From contig KV425553.1 of the NCBI GenBank assembly GCA_001632425.1, forward strand, positions 599,498 through 663,497: a stretch of 64,000 nucleotides of DNA. The letters run 5' to 3'. Within the stretch, counting starts at the first letter, position 1, and every line of letters starts with the position of its first letter. The notes beneath the pieces are model-generated. The model did not search any database and was not told the DNA's origin. It worked only from the letters and a program-made list of their open reading frames with translations. Source of the DNA: Neolentinus lepideus HHB14362 ss-1. Its lineage: Eukaryota; Basidiomycota; Agaricomycetes; Gloeophyllales; Gloeophyllaceae. The position numbers and the translations under genes are program-made. Shown piece by piece: positions 47,901-59,039 of this stretch.

Positions 47901-48310
47901 CAGCGTCTCGTATACGGCGAGATAGTTCGAATGTCTATGACGTCATTTCAGCAGAGCTCACAGGCGAGGTAGAGCAGTTTAAGCGCACCTTTTGCTTCTG
48001 AAAGTCATGGATCTTATCGAGTTCTTGTTCCAGCATGGTTTTGAAGTCCTTTTCATCGTCTTCGGTCCAGCCGCGAGAAGTAGTACGGATCTGGTCAGGA
48101 TAAAAACAGAAGTGATGAGTATCGGGTTAGACTGCGCAGCATAAGGAAACCAGCCTGCCTTAAGCTCGCGCTTCAGGCGGTTATAGTCAATGTAAAACGG
48201 CCTCCATTCACCGTACAGGTCATTCTAGAGAGAGCGTTCTGTGAATGAAGTGACAAAGAAACGAAAGAGGAGCAGAAGCGACATACGTTGATTTTCTTGC
48301 CAAACTTCAT
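44975..48310 (-). CDS. VTC4: Vacuolar transporter chaperone, VTC4-like polyphosphate polymerase
   Basis: Catalytic subunit of the VTC complex, which makes polyphosphate from ATP and moves it into the vacuole. The ATG at 48310 begins the SPX domain (MKFGKKI, then a block like [20 protein letters not shown]). An acidic Asp-rich loop ([10 protein letters not shown]) and [15 protein letters not shown] follow. The VTC domain contains EAIRLRWYG with the R-x-R pair, the Lys in [19 protein letters not shown], and [10 protein letters not shown] with the Glu and Lys, so the polymerase residues expected in Vtc4 are present. A disordered linker of roughly 250 residues leads to a C-terminal DUF202 membrane domain ([14 protein letters not shown] and two more spans). 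The stop is at 44975. Inositol pyrophosphate control through SPX is known for the family. Confidence 0.9.
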
Positions 48311-48498
48311 GTCTCCCGTATCAGATTGGCAGAGGCAGAGGCAGAGAAGTAAGCGGTCTGCACCTTATCCCGAACTTACTCGTCTAGCCAATGAAACTCA
48401 CGAACGTGCGCTTGGTCTCGTTATGTGTCCCGCGATTGTCTTCTGCACAGCCACTGAATTCTTCTGCCACGTGGCCTGAACAGCGGTTTAATTTGAGC

Positions 48499-49369
48499 TT
48501 AATCCAGGCGAACCGCATACATAAATCCATCCCATCCTTTCTCTCCGACCGTTCCAATTGTCGTCGCATCCATCCCTTTATCCTGCTTCACCACTTCCAG
48601 CATCTCTCGCACCCCGATGACTCTGGGGTCGTCAGTCACGGACAAGTCACTTACCCCGCCCCGTCTTATCACATTGTCAACGAACTGTCCAACTGTGATA
48701 TAAGCATCCGAGCGGATCGCGAGGAAGTGAAACATACAATCACTCCCCCTTTTCTCACAAGTTGTCGACATAGCTTGAAATAGGTAGGATAGTTCGGCTT
48801 GTCTGCGTCTATGAATACAAAGTCGAAGGGCTTCTTCGGATCCATCTTGGTCAAGCTGTCTGTCGCCGGACCGACTAGAATCTTCACTTTTGAAGAAAGG
48901 CCCGCATAGTCCAAATTCTGACTCGCGATCTGACCAGAGTATTACATCGTCGTGTCAATCAGACGAGCGATTGTGGCAAGGACCCTTACATCCACATGCT
49001 TCTGTACGTATTCGCAGGTTATCAGTTCACCGTCTTCCGGGAGCGCGCGCGCCAACCATATCGTGGAATATCTGTGTTGATTAGACCCGCGTGATCAGCG
49101 GCCAAGTTTGAGGACCGTAATAGCACGAACCCTCCTAATGTCCCAAGCTCCAGAATCCTCTTTGCTCCGGCGGATTGAGCAAGAAGCTTCAGATGCTTCC
49201 CCTGTGCCGGGGTCACAGCGATATCCGGCAGCCCATTGGCCTCGCTGTTACTTATCGCATGTTCCAGGACTTCATCTCGGGGCATCAAGAAGGACTTGTG
49301 GTAATTGTCCTCCCTCGCCCAATCTTCGTATGTGGCGGGTGTTGCGGGATTGAAAGGACGCCTCGACAT
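48499..49369 (-). CDS. Class I SAM-dependent O-methyltransferase
   Basis: Member of the caffeoyl-CoA/catechol O-methyltransferase-like family (Methyltransf_3). From the ATG at 49369 the protein starts MSRRPFNPATPATYEDWARE. An in-frame ATG at 49426 would add 19 residues and is the alternative. Motif I is ILELGTLGGYSTIWLARALP, made by splicing near 49090-49130. ITCEYVQKHVD, KVKILVGPATDSL and FDFVFIDADKPNYPTY with the metal-binding Asp follow, then VDNVIRRGGVSD. The end WDGFMYAVRL is typical. The length is about 240 residues. Probable substrates are small phenolics, but the sequence does not settle this. It lies 188 bases downstream of nothing shared with VTC4 except strand; the two genes appear independent. 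Confidence 0.88.
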
Positions 49370-49426
49370 CGTGCGTACCAAGTTGGTAGTTGCCCTGCTG
49401 TGATGAATGCTGCGGTCTTCCTCCAT

Positions 49427-49769
49427 CTCGCTGTGGCTGCGTCATATAAATGGAATCGCATCTATTCACGGTTTGTCACTCGTGTGCCTGCTGGGACCGC
49501 CGTGTCCCTGAGTAAGAGACTTGATATTTCGTCGTCCTGTAGTCTCCTGTAGTACTAGGCCAATCAACTCACCGACGTTATCCCGCCGTCCAGAGACCGC
49601 GGGAAACCTCGCTACCTGCATTTCCGAATTAACTGTCATGAACAAGACAGCCTCACACCGTGCTCTACGAATTCTGCCATGATTGCGACATGGTCGCGTT
49701 GGCGAGTGATATGTCGTTCACCTCAACCGCAAGTTATAAGGCGCGGGTGTCGTAGCGTCGCACAGCGCC
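49427..49769. promoter_or_regulatory. Divergent spacer, O-methyltransferase and mitochondrial carrier
   Basis: About 340 bases separate the two divergent start regions. No gene was recognised. A short direct repeat of TCCTGTAGT occurs near 49540. Confidence 0.4.
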
Positions 49770-51343
49770 ATGTCCTCAGCAGCAAAAGTGACTACGTCGT
49801 CTCCGGAAGAGAAACTGGTCGTTCTCGAGGCTAGTCAGGCATCAGGGTCGCAGTCGCAGTCGCAGTATGGCTTGAAGTTTGCAGCGGCAGCCGTGAGCAG
49901 TGAGTTTCTTTGTCGGCGACTTGCAACGGCAATGAGTTGTCAGGCTCATGAGGGTAGACATGACGGCGTCGGGTGTGAGCAATCCAGTAGATGTGTGAGT
50001 AGTGGACTTGTTTCATGCTGCATTGTGTAAATGTGTCTAATGGGACTCCGGAATCAGTATCAAAGTGAGCAATGAATGATAAACTGCACGAGTTTAACCG
50101 TGATAATTTGTTGTGCTCGTTAGGTCAGGCAACAACTTAGGACGCAGAGTGAGCCATCACAGCATGTCATGCATGCTCCCAGATCATAAGCATAAATCTT
50201 CTCTTGCAGCTCCCGGTGCCAGAGGCAATGCCTTCTGGACTGTAGGCCATCAAATGGTCCGGTCAGAAGGCCTGAAAAGTCTTGCGAGCGGACTGCCCGC
50301 GAGCATGATGCGAGAGGTGGTGTATTCAGGACTGAGATTAGGAACATACGAGTACTTCAAAGATTCGTACGTCCGTGGGTGGCATGCGTATGGGATTATC
50401 GATTGTCCTAACGGCTCTGTTTTGCATGAAAATCAGGATATATATTGCGTCGTCTGGTTCTCTCCCGAAAGAAGGCCTGACATTGAAGGTTCTCGCTGCG
50501 ACAATTGCAGCCACGATAGGCTCGTGCGTATATCCCTTTCTAACCATGCTTGCGTACAGAAGTGAACGCTCCAGGGCAAAGATTTGTTGCGAATCCTGCC
50601 GACTTAGCAAAAGGTCGGAGAGCACGATATCATCATCAATTGGCGGTGTATGCATCTGATCCTCTTTTCAGTCCGTATGCAGGCCTATTACCCTAAAGGA
50701 ATGCCATACTCCAATGTGTTCAGTTGTTACGTTGCCGTGTACCGAGAAGGCGCCACCAAGCACCCATCGTCCCCCGTATGGGGAGGCATCCGCACTTTAT
50801 ATCGCGGAGTAGAAGCCACGACCATTCGGGGGATCATTCTCTCCACGTCACAGATCTGCTCGTACGACCAGGTCAAGCAGACGTTGAAGGCACGCGGAAT
50901 CATGCAAGAAGGTTTCGGCTTACATCTCACCTCCAGCCTTTTCGCCGGGTTAGTGCCTTATCCTTGTCCCGGAACACTGACGGAGAAATTGCAGACTCTT
51001 CTGTTCCATCATGTCTAACCCAGTCGGTAAGTTGAGGCTCTGGCTTCCTCCGTTGCTAGTCTCATGGTGCTTCTGCCACGCAGACGTAGTGAAAGTGAGA
51101 GTCATGAATGACAAGGAGCGATATAAAGGCGTCTTCGATTGTGTCAAGGCAATCATGATACATGAAGGACCCCTGGCCTTCTTCAAAGGTTTCGGCATGT
51201 GCTGGGCAAGGGCTAGTATTCACCATTCCCTGATCATGGCTTGAGTCCTGACGCTGCCTGTCTCCCAGCTCGGTATACACACCATCGTCAGTTTCATCGC
51301 CTTCGAGCGGATACGATCATTATTAGGCATCAGTCCAATGTGA
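49770..51343 (+). CDS. Mitochondrial carrier family protein (UCP/dicarboxylate-like)
   Basis: Inner-membrane solute carrier with three repeats. The ATG at 49770 is followed by a short polar N-terminus and GLKFAAAAVSN. Signature one is VSNPVDVIKVRQQLRTQ (PxDxxK/RxR), produced from three exons. The middle one is just seven bases, TATCAAA at 50058-50064, between an AG acceptor and a GTGAGC donor. Next come GNAFWTVGHQMVRSEGLKSL and REVVYSGLRLGTYEYFKD, the second repeat with GGIRTLYRGVEATTIRG, and the third SNPVDVVKVRVMND with ALAFFKGF-type PLAFFKGFGMCWAR. It ends FERIRSLLGISPM at 51343. The wording is closest to uncoupling-protein/dicarboxylate or SLC25A30-like carriers; the substrate is not predictable. 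Confidence 0.85.
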
Positions 51344-51551
51344 CATGCCGTCATGTCCGTTACCACATGAGAAGAACCACGTAGATCGTCACATATACAC
51401 CCGATTTCTTCGAGCAGGTATATAGCAGATCTACGATCCACATCCATAATATATCTTCCGCGATTAATCTCGACCCTCTAACTAATGACATCAGTATATT
51501 GGCGTGACAACCTTACTCCTAGTGGCCAGAGAATGTAGCACATCAGTAAGG

Positions 51552-54403
51552 TTATCCGACACTCATAGGGTCATCAACTGCATCAGAGAGTGGCGAATCT
51601 GAGAGATCTAAAGCTTTCATCTTTGGGATGTGCCTCGCAACTCCCATCTCCACGTTCTGTTCGAGCGCCATATTCAGCAGTTCGAGGACGAACGGATTCA
51701 TGGGTTCGATGCTCAAGGCCTATGGCTGAGTCAACCGCTGTCGGTCTCGCCCACAAGACGACTACGCACCTCGTGGTAGCGAACAATTGCTTGATCAACA
51801 TCATCCATAAGATGAAGAGTCATACCAAGGAACGCCAGCGCTGGTGCAGAACGAGGATCTATTCGTGTAACTCGTTCGTACGCGGACTTGGCATCTTCAT
51901 AACGTCTGTTCACCATGAGCTTAACATGGAACCGGGATGGCGTAAGGAGCAGGGTGCTCACGCTAGCTTCCGGTAGCCAGTACCGAGGTTGATATACGTC
52001 GACAGCCAGACCTCTTGGGAAGTCTGCGTCACGCCAGCCAGGTCTATAGCCTTTTCGAAAAGTTCCACCGCTCGATCATAACTGAAGATGAGTGTAAATA
52101 AATGAAAGGAGCCTGGCGTCAATGTACATACTGGCCGCGGTTGTACGCCATCACGCCCTTCTCATTGAGGAGTAAAGGGTCATTGTCGCAGATTATGTAC
52201 GCAGCATCCAGGCATTCATCAGCAAGCGCCAGATTGGATGTGATAATGTGTTCCATTCCAGAGAATGTTAGTGGCAAATGGGACCTAATGTATAAATCAA
52301 CGATCAAGACACCATTATCATTATGAACTCCCCGAGACATACCCTGGATACAACCTAGCGCAGGTCGCATACGCAGTGAGGGCCGGCTCACGCTCGCCCT
52401 CGAGCGAAAACGAGTGTCCAAACGCCGCCCATGCAGGCGAAAATTTTGGGTCCATAAGCGACGCCTTCCTAGATTTCGTTTCGACATGCACGCAAGGTCA
52501 CAACAGCAGAGAACTACACACCCAAAATACTGCCGCGCGTCTTTGTACTGACCAGCTGTCAAATACCATATTCCCACAGCATACCAGGCTATCGCATTCT
52601 CTGGCTCCTTCCGCACCAAATCATGCGCAAGAAGAAATAGTCTCGAGCGGAGATGCTTTAGATGGAACATACACGCGAGATGGAGCGGCAGCGTCAATTC
52701 ATGGACAGAGGTTAAATCCAAGACTCTTTCATGACTTCAGTATGTGGTCAACGTGCAACAGAAATGTGCTAATTACCTGCTAGTAATGGCGAAACAGTCT
52801 GCCCAACGGAACTGCGTATACGCCTGGTCCGCGAAGGCATACAGGATGTCGGGGTTGTCCATCAACGAGTATTCTTGCACCAATCTGCGGAGGACGGTCG
52901 TCTGCTCTTCTGCGTGCTTGTTTTTACGCAGACGAGAGAGGTACATCAGTTTGATGAACTCGGCATCGTCCGGTTCTTGTTCTTGGTACGGCAGATTCTG
53001 GATAAATTCCCATTCTACGTGCATTGGTAGAAGTAAGAAGAGATGAGACGAGAAAACAAGAGTGTGTGCGACAAGAGGCAAAGGAGATTACCTTCATCTG
53101 GGGTCATCGCTTGAGATGCGACGAGCTGATGGAGCGCTTCGAAGCATTTCACGTCCAAAGTCAGCGCCTCCATAAAGCAGTGTTTTGCCTTCTCGTGGCG
53201 ATTAGCTTTCTGCATGAGGAGGCCACGGAGGTAGCACATAGATGCGAGGACCTGGGAGAAGAGGGATTTGACAAAGCTTCTGATAACATGATAAGAGGTC
53301 CATACCTTGATTCCGGTATCGATCTCATCAACCTTGGCATTGGCTCTGGTCCGCTCTATATACAGTGTTGGATTGAAGTCCATGCATCATATGAAACGGC
53401 ATACCTGCGTCCTTGAATGGATTTGCCTCTCCAAGCATTTCGACTGCCGCTTGCCATTTCCCCTGTTGAAACTGAGGATCCTTCAGAGAACTGCGACTTT
53501 CATGACATCAATCTTGTCTGAATTACCTGACACTGAGCAGCTAGATATCGACAAGCTACACTCATATCCACCAGTCTCGCCACACCTGACCGACCTTGAG
53601 CCGTAGCCTCAATCATGCCGCCTGTCCCCGCCGGCAGCCTAGCAGATATAATAGGTCCAGTGTGCTCTTTTTCTTTTCCCTTGCCTTTACCTATCCCGGA
53701 GCCACCGTGAAGCGGTACTGCAAAAGAGGTAAATTTCATCAGAGGGTGGTGGCCGTTCATGGGTGAATGCTGGTTTGGTCCTTCGTCAGGACGGATGGGG
53801 AAGGGTCGTGTCAGAAGGGATTCAGCACGCGAGAATTGGTCGGCCATGAAGTGAACTTGTGCGAGCCAAAAGGCATCGTTTGGGTCGTCTGCATGGGGGT
53901 GTAAACAGTCTGGACCATGATAATGCAAGGCGGCGTTTGTGTGGAGTGCACCTACCAGTGAAGCTCAAAACTTTGTCACCCCAGAATGTCGCGGTATCGT
54001 ATAGATGCTGCATCATCGCATCGTGTCTCCATAATCTCATGCGGTCCACCATGCCAAACTCTTCGTCTTCCTCGTCATCGTAATCCTCGTTATGGTCTTC
54101 TTGGAAGTTATCTGTGGTTTCATTAGCCAAGGGATGCTGTCGACTAGTGTCCGGATTCCGTTTTTTGTGCCGGCGAGGAGGGCGTGGAGAGGTGGCCCAA
54201 ATCGAACGATTGGGATCCATAGCTAGAGAACGACGCTTTCTCGCAGCGATGGCGGGACCGGAGTTCATAAACGAGTCCACTAAGCGTTGTGGCCCATAGG
54301 AGATCGAGAAGTTGATCGAGTCCCGCGGTCTCGAAGACGTGGCGGAAGGGAGATGTATTGTCTGCGGCTCATACTGATGGGGACGCGGAGGAGTCGATGC
54401 CAT
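51552..54403 (-). CDS. CDC16: Anaphase-promoting complex subunit APC6 (CDC16/Cut9)
   Basis: TPR subunit of the APC/C ubiquitin ligase, which triggers anaphase and mitotic exit. The start is the ATG at 54403 (MASTPPRPH); the frame opens further upstream only through a TTG codon. A disordered, basic and acidic N-terminal region leads to RLWRHDAMMQHLYDTATFWG. TPR repeats follow, with DPNDAFWLAQVHFMADQFSR, SMCYLRGLLMQKANRHEKAK, RKEPENAIAWYAVGIWYLTA, DPKFSPAWAAFGHSFSLEGE and NDPLLLNEKGVMAYNRGQYD, then DPRSAPALAFLGMTLHLMDD. The order and content match Cut9/Cdc16. The C-terminus has a Ser/Asp-rich end (LSDSPLSDAVDDPMSVG), and the stop is at 51552-51554. Introns between TPRs were placed by frame. No lesion was seen. 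Confidence 0.9.
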
Positions 54404-54874
54404 CAAAGACCGCGTTTGTTCGATATTAACGTTGATTTTTCGAGAGAGCAAAAGAAAAAAGACGGATTCCGTTGTCTTCAGAGCAATTGGTTGGTTCTGG
54501 CCGTCGAGGATGCGAGCAGGCCGACGCGAGAAACGAACGCGCGCTCCTAGGTCACATGATTTGACGGCACGTGGGAATGCCCTATTTTAGTCCATCTCAT
54601 CGATTTCTCCTTCTTGACTCGACCCTCTGGCGAACTCTCCCTTCTCTCTTCTCGAACTCTTTGTAGATCTCGAATCTCGACTTCTCTATCTCGTAGCCAA
54701 TGGTCTCTGGTTATTGTTTTTCTTCTCTTCGTGTGTGCCGATCTATACTTTCTCGCTTTGGTCTTGTGCAGGGCTTCAGAATCGACCTAATCGTTGTGAA
54801 TAACCAAGAGTTATATATCTGAACTTTTGCTTCAATGTTTTCTTTTAGCTTTCAACGATCAAAACCCTCGCACC
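54404..54874. promoter_or_regulatory. Pyrimidine-rich divergent promoter region
   Basis: Between 54600 and 54740 one strand is dominated by C and T (runs such as CTCTCCCTTCTCTCTTCTC). This pattern is common just upstream of highly expressed fungal genes. It lies between APC6 and an unidentified small gene starting near 54875. Confidence 0.4.
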
Positions 54875-55254
54875 ATGATTAACTGTACGTTCCCGCTCAC
54901 GCCTCTAATTTGTGTTCATAACAGCATGTAGTAGATATTGTCCCAAGTGTCTTACAGATCTGCCAAATATTATGCCCTTTGCTCTGCCCTCAGTAACCCT
55001 CCTTTGTGTTGTGAACGTCCCAATGGACGACGCGTTCCTTACCTCAACGATACTCAGTCGCCGCTCTGCGACTTGTGCAGTCAGGTAAAAGCTGTAGAGC
55101 TGAACCATAATGCAGTACCTGCTCCCAAGTTTATTCGTATAAATACAATAAGCTACAATTATGGTGAGTACACATGCGATCCCTAACTGGCAGCGCTAAA
55201 GTTACACGACATATTATAGGTACAAACTCGAGTTGGAATCAAAAATCGAAATAA
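54875..55254 (+). CDS. Possible small Cys-containing gene, unidentified
   Basis: Not recognised. An ATG at 54875 with a good leader is followed after ten bases by a GTACGT donor and an AACAG acceptor. Downstream, an open frame reads PLCCERPNGRRVPY and SPLCDLCSQVKAVELNHNAV, crosses a GTGAGT...TATAG intron (55164-55218) and ends NSSWNQKSK with a stop near 55254. The CxxC pairs might bind a metal. The link between the first exon and this frame is not settled, since the simplest splice leads into another frame. The pyrimidine-rich promoter argues for transcription, possibly as a small protein or a non-coding RNA. Confidence 0.3.
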
Positions 55255-55428
55255 GATACTCCTGTCGAAGACTGTGAAAATACAACGATGCCTGAACAAA
55301 TCAATAAAGGTTCGCTTAAGCGTCAAGCGTGAAAATTGCTATGAAAGTACCGCCTGTAAGCCCTGGCTAGAGCAACAGGAATGGTATAGGAAAGCACTTA
55401 CGGCATAGGGACGCGCAAGTCTCGCAAA

Positions 55429-56484
55429 TCATCCAGTCTTCAGGCCCATCGCCCTGGCACCTGCTCCGACGGATCCGTCCCAGCCAAAGAATCGTTCTCC
55501 ACTGGATAAAGTGAACCTTCCTTCGCGACCTTCCGACTCCAACCAGTCCCTGCCCTTGGTACGTGACCAGACTGACATGAATAATATTCGTTTCAGCTTC
55601 CGGTTCAAGAAGAACCAGTGCGAACTCCAGAGCAGGGTCCCGCGATGCCTCATCCGGATCGACGGAAGCTCTGAGCTCCAACTCTCGTCGGATGCGTCAG
55701 ACCACGATCTCTTACTCAAATCAGACCGTGGCTTAGTCTCATCAACATCGTAAGGGTCGAACTGGAAGGTGGTCTCCTCATCGGATGATGAACCTTCTTC
55801 GTCCCCTATCGAGCCAATATCATCTCCTTCGTCCGAGAAATCGTTGGCATGCGGGTCTGATTCGATGTCTGGAACAAAGGAGAACACTTCGCAGTCGGCC
55901 AAGCCGATCACATCGTCCAATATACGATACAGAGTTGGGTGGGTTCCGGTAACGACTTGCGGCGGCGCATGCCTAAGCAGAACATGGTTGATGGGAGAAG
56001 ATGAAGTCGGAGTCGATGATGGAAAGAGGTCAGGTGGCGTAGGTGGGTAAGAGGAGTACGTCCGGGGTGCTGGCATACCACCCCGTTGAGGGGATATGAG
56101 GGTCGTGCTGAGAGAGTTGAGGACGCTTGCGCCGCTCTCTTCCTTATTGAAGTGCGCTGGGCGAACGTCGGAGAACTCATGATCTGGAAATGCGACATTG
56201 AGAGTGGCTATGAGGAGATACAGGGTCTTTCGCGAGGAGTGCTTGTCGAATGGACCGAAGGGCGTAGTTTCGACCTCGCGGTCAATGGCCATCCACGACG
56301 GCAGGGTAGGCGAGCTCGAGACTTCGTTCTCGTAGGCATTCTCGAGAGACCGGAAGAGCTTTTTATCGCGCTTGATGTTCTTGCAGCTGTATGCCTCGAT
56401 ACGCGTGTGGACGGAGCACTCGGGCCCCTCATGGGCTAGCGCCTGCGCAAGGCGTTGCAGTTCGGGATATTCGATGTACTTCAT
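55429..56484 (-). CDS. MAF1: MAF1, repressor of RNA polymerase III
   Basis: Conserved repressor of Pol III, moved into the nucleus when TORC1/PKA signalling drops. The ATG at 56484 gives MKYIEYPELQRLAQAL, then HTRIEAYSCKNIKRDKKLFR (box A region). Later come RKTLYLLIATLNVAFPDHEF and, toward the end, LLWSSHWFFLNRKLKRILFM, which is the WSxxYFFxNRKLKRI signature. A Pro/Ser-rich insertion with SYPPTPPDLFPSSTPTSSS lies in the middle and is a likely phosphorylated linker. An acidic stretch (DEGDDIGSIGDEEGSSSDEE) follows. The whole frame is open from 56631 to 55429 with no intron, which is unusual among its neighbours. Codons upstream of 56484 are read as leader. Confidence 0.88.
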   Translation of the reverse strand: MKYIEYPELQRLAQALAHEGPECSVHTRIEAYSCKNIKRDKKLFRSLENAYENEVSSSPTLPSWMAIDREVETTPFGPFDKHSSRKTLYLLIATLNVAFPDHEFSDVRPAHFNKEESGASVLNSLSTTLISPQRGGMPAPRTYSSYPPTPPDLFPSSTPTSSSPINHVLLRHAPPQVVTGTHPTLYRILDDVIGLADCEVFSFVPDIESDPHANDFSDEGDDIGSIGDEEGSSSDEETTFQFDPYDVDETKPRSDLSKRSWSDASDESWSSELPSIRMRHRGTLLWSSHWFFLNRKLKRILFMSVWSRTKGRDWLESEGREGRFTLSSGERFFGWDGSVGAGARAMGLKTG

Positions 56485-56640
56485 GAACCCGGGATAGATC
56501 AGGATACGGCGGCGGCTGGGAATGGATCCTGTGTCGAGAGAGCGATACCTTCTCGTTGGGATAACCAGAGCGTGGCAATAGTGAGACACGTGGTAACCAT
56601 GTGGTAAGCCGGCGGAAGTCAGCGCTTGCAATAGCTTGTC

Positions 56641-57283
56641 TTAGTGCGTAGGCTCGTGACCAGCCTGTCGTACTGTCATTGGGGCAGAATGTCGGTAGAC
56701 AGGCTGGTCGATTTGGCGTGGGAATTCGGTTCACAGAAATTAAGTCCTTGGCCGAGCAATGCCGGCTGACATAAGCCAATGTGGCAAGCTAGACGCGATG
56801 CCCGCGACTAAGTCCAACGCTGTAGCTCTCGTTCCTTCTCCTGCTCTATTCTATGGCCGCAAATAATGGAAGAATTCTATAAATCAGACAATAATTTTCA
56901 TACTCTAGCCTCTAGACCTCCTTGAATTTTTTTCTCGCTTGCTAAATCAATAATACCCTTGCACTCGACGCCTTCTAATGCTTTCCTGGCTCCTCTTGCA
57001 GATAATGAGAAACTCTATATTTGGCACATTTGCTTGCTCTGCTATCTCCTAACGGAGTGGACGTAGAGGCCAAATCGTGCTAAGTCAACACCGACGCAAC
57101 GCTAAGTCAACGCCGACAGCGATCTCGATCTTGAATCTCCGACCGACTCAGCTCAGCTCCGCTGTCAAAACGTACGCAAAGATGGAGTTAATTTCTGTGA
57201 ACCGGATTCCCACGCCAAATCGACCAGCCTGTCTACCGACATTCTGCCCCAATGACGGTACGACACGAGCCTACTTAGTGCGT
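56641..57283. repeat. Inverted repeat upstream of MAF1
   Basis: The left arm is at 56641-56747 and the right arm at 57184-57283. The arms are reverse complements over about 100 bases with few mismatches and one 8-12 base indel, sharing CGACCAGCCTGTCTACCGAC. Translated inward from the outer side, both arms give nearly the same peptide (LISVNRIPTPNRPACL), with differences mostly at silent positions. The arms enclose about 430 bases of A/T-richer DNA without a gene. It could be the ends of a foldback element or two inverted copies of a repeat. Confidence 0.7.
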
Positions 57284-57639
57284 CATGATAGCGTGGATGG
57301 CATTTTCAGTTCACGTGATTCGAGGAGCCACCGCGTTGAAGATTACCCAGACCTTCCTCCAACGCATCTGCATCCACATAGCACTCGATGCATCCTCAGT
57401 GACTCCCTTATCAAAGGGAATACTAGAAAAAATTAATTCAGTGTACTGTCTATCTTCCATAATCGGGTAACACGCTCTCAGAACGAAGTGCGCGGTGATC
57501 AGGACGGTTTATCAGGCTCAGCCACAATACGCACGGACCGCCCTAGAGGCACTAAAGCGGGAGCAGCCGACTCGTATGGGTCGAGGCTTGTTCTTTTTTA
57601 GTGACGTCGTTGAAAAACATTAGTGCGGCGACCTGTTGG
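57284..57639. other. Spacer, no gene recognised
   Basis: Sequence between the inverted repeat and the XPG-like pseudogene. Only short ORFs without motifs were found. Confidence 0.35.
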
Positions 57640-58870
57640 GCCGCTGTAAATACACTAATAAGTATAGATTGGACACTGCGTGGGGGACAACACTGAAATG
57701 GTGGCGAGGCGGTCTTGGAACGTGTCTGAAGCCTGATCATTCCTGCAGCATGAAAGCACCCGAGGAAACAGAACGGGCGATAAATCGAGGTAAATTTGTG
57801 TTCGCCCATGTGCACTGGGATCATTTTTGACTTCGTGCAGTTTGCATCTTCAGGTCAACCTAGCGCCGAGTTTGGTATCGATGACACGGTATACGCAAAA
57901 ACTTAATTTTGATTCTTATTGTTCCTACAGTACTTTGTGTCCTCGGAGTTTGTGCAGCCCGACCTTCTCGACGCGGTTACCGAGCCTGCGCGCATTATGC
58001 ACTCCGGACACATCAGTATCAAGACCTCGAAATCGCTGGACTAGTTGCCCTAGAGCTCGTCGACTTGCCCCAGGTTGCCGCAGATACAGAGTTTGAAGGA
58101 CAAGTGGACCTGGCTGGTCCACCAGCGAGATGGGAATCGTCCCAACTCACTGGTGCCCACGCCCGCTCCTGTCCCGACCGATGCGGGTGAGGCGCAAGCG
58201 GACTGGTGCATGCCCAAGTCACAGCACCAGCTCATGCTTGGCGCGGGCAAGGTATGACAGCACCTAGCGCTGGCGGACAGTGGGGCCCTCGACGACGAGC
58301 AGTGTCTCCTTTCGCTCGAGGAGAGGAGCTCGTGAGTGTCTCAGTCTTATGAAAAGCGGGTTAATCTGCCTACCGTGGAGACGTATGAGAGTGCAAGCGC
58401 ATCCTACGCATCATGGGTGCGCGCTGCATCGACACCTCCGGGCCCTTCGAGGTCGAGGCACTCATATCCTTCTTGGCCCTTCAAGGACATGCGGACTATG
58501 TCACCAGCGAAGATACAGTACGCCCCTCTCCCACTATCACATCTCCCTTTCGGGCACTCACTACCACCATCGCTTAAGACATACTCGCCTACGAAACGTC
58601 GCTGCGACCACCTGTATCCGGGGTTGGGTTCCTCAAGAGTGAGCTGATCATGAAGGTAAGTAGTCATCTTCGATTACGGCACAGTGTGCTTACATATAGC
58701 AAAGCTGCTCTTCGTATCTTCCAGGGCCCGAGCGTTACAAGTTCTCAAGACACCCGTCCGAGGTACTGGGAAATGCATAGCTGCCTTTCATCGCCATTTA
58801 TATGGCATAAATAAGATAGCTGCCATAGCGTACTCTGCAATGTTGGTGCATCCAGAAGTATATGGGATTG
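57640..58870 (+). pseudogene. XPG/FEN1-like nuclease pseudogene, copy 2
   Basis: Second copy of the sequence at 18840-19945, in the same orientation. With frameshifts it reads DKWTWLVHQRDGNRPNS, KSQHQLMLGAGKV, SYEKRVNLPTVETYE, CIDTSGPFEVEALISFLALQ and GHADYVTSEDT, the last being the XPG-I block with the acidic residues (E-x-E) kept. Past an intron-like gap, DILAYETSL continues it. Near the end, SRARALQVLKTPV resembles the helix-hairpin-helix that follows XPG-I. Stops and shifts between pieces rule out a working gene. This copy keeps more of the active-site block than copy 1, so the two decayed separately after copying. Confidence 0.65.
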
Positions 58871-59039
58871 ATTAATGCACGAGACCTGGAGCAGATAAAT
58901 ATGTTTTCAATAGTCCTTTGAGTCATTTTTACATATAGGTCATGTGAATGTCATGCAGTTGGCATGCAAGCACCAAAGTTAGAGCACATCATCAATCGCG
59001 CTGCCTGACGCCGTACACTTGTCAATCCACTCCTGTCTT

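Noticed and set aside
1018..49426. Secondary-metabolite cluster (oxidoreductase, Zn2Cys6 regulators, O-methyltransferase, velvet)
   Set aside because: No core synthase is present, and the genes are separated by housekeeping genes over 48 kb.
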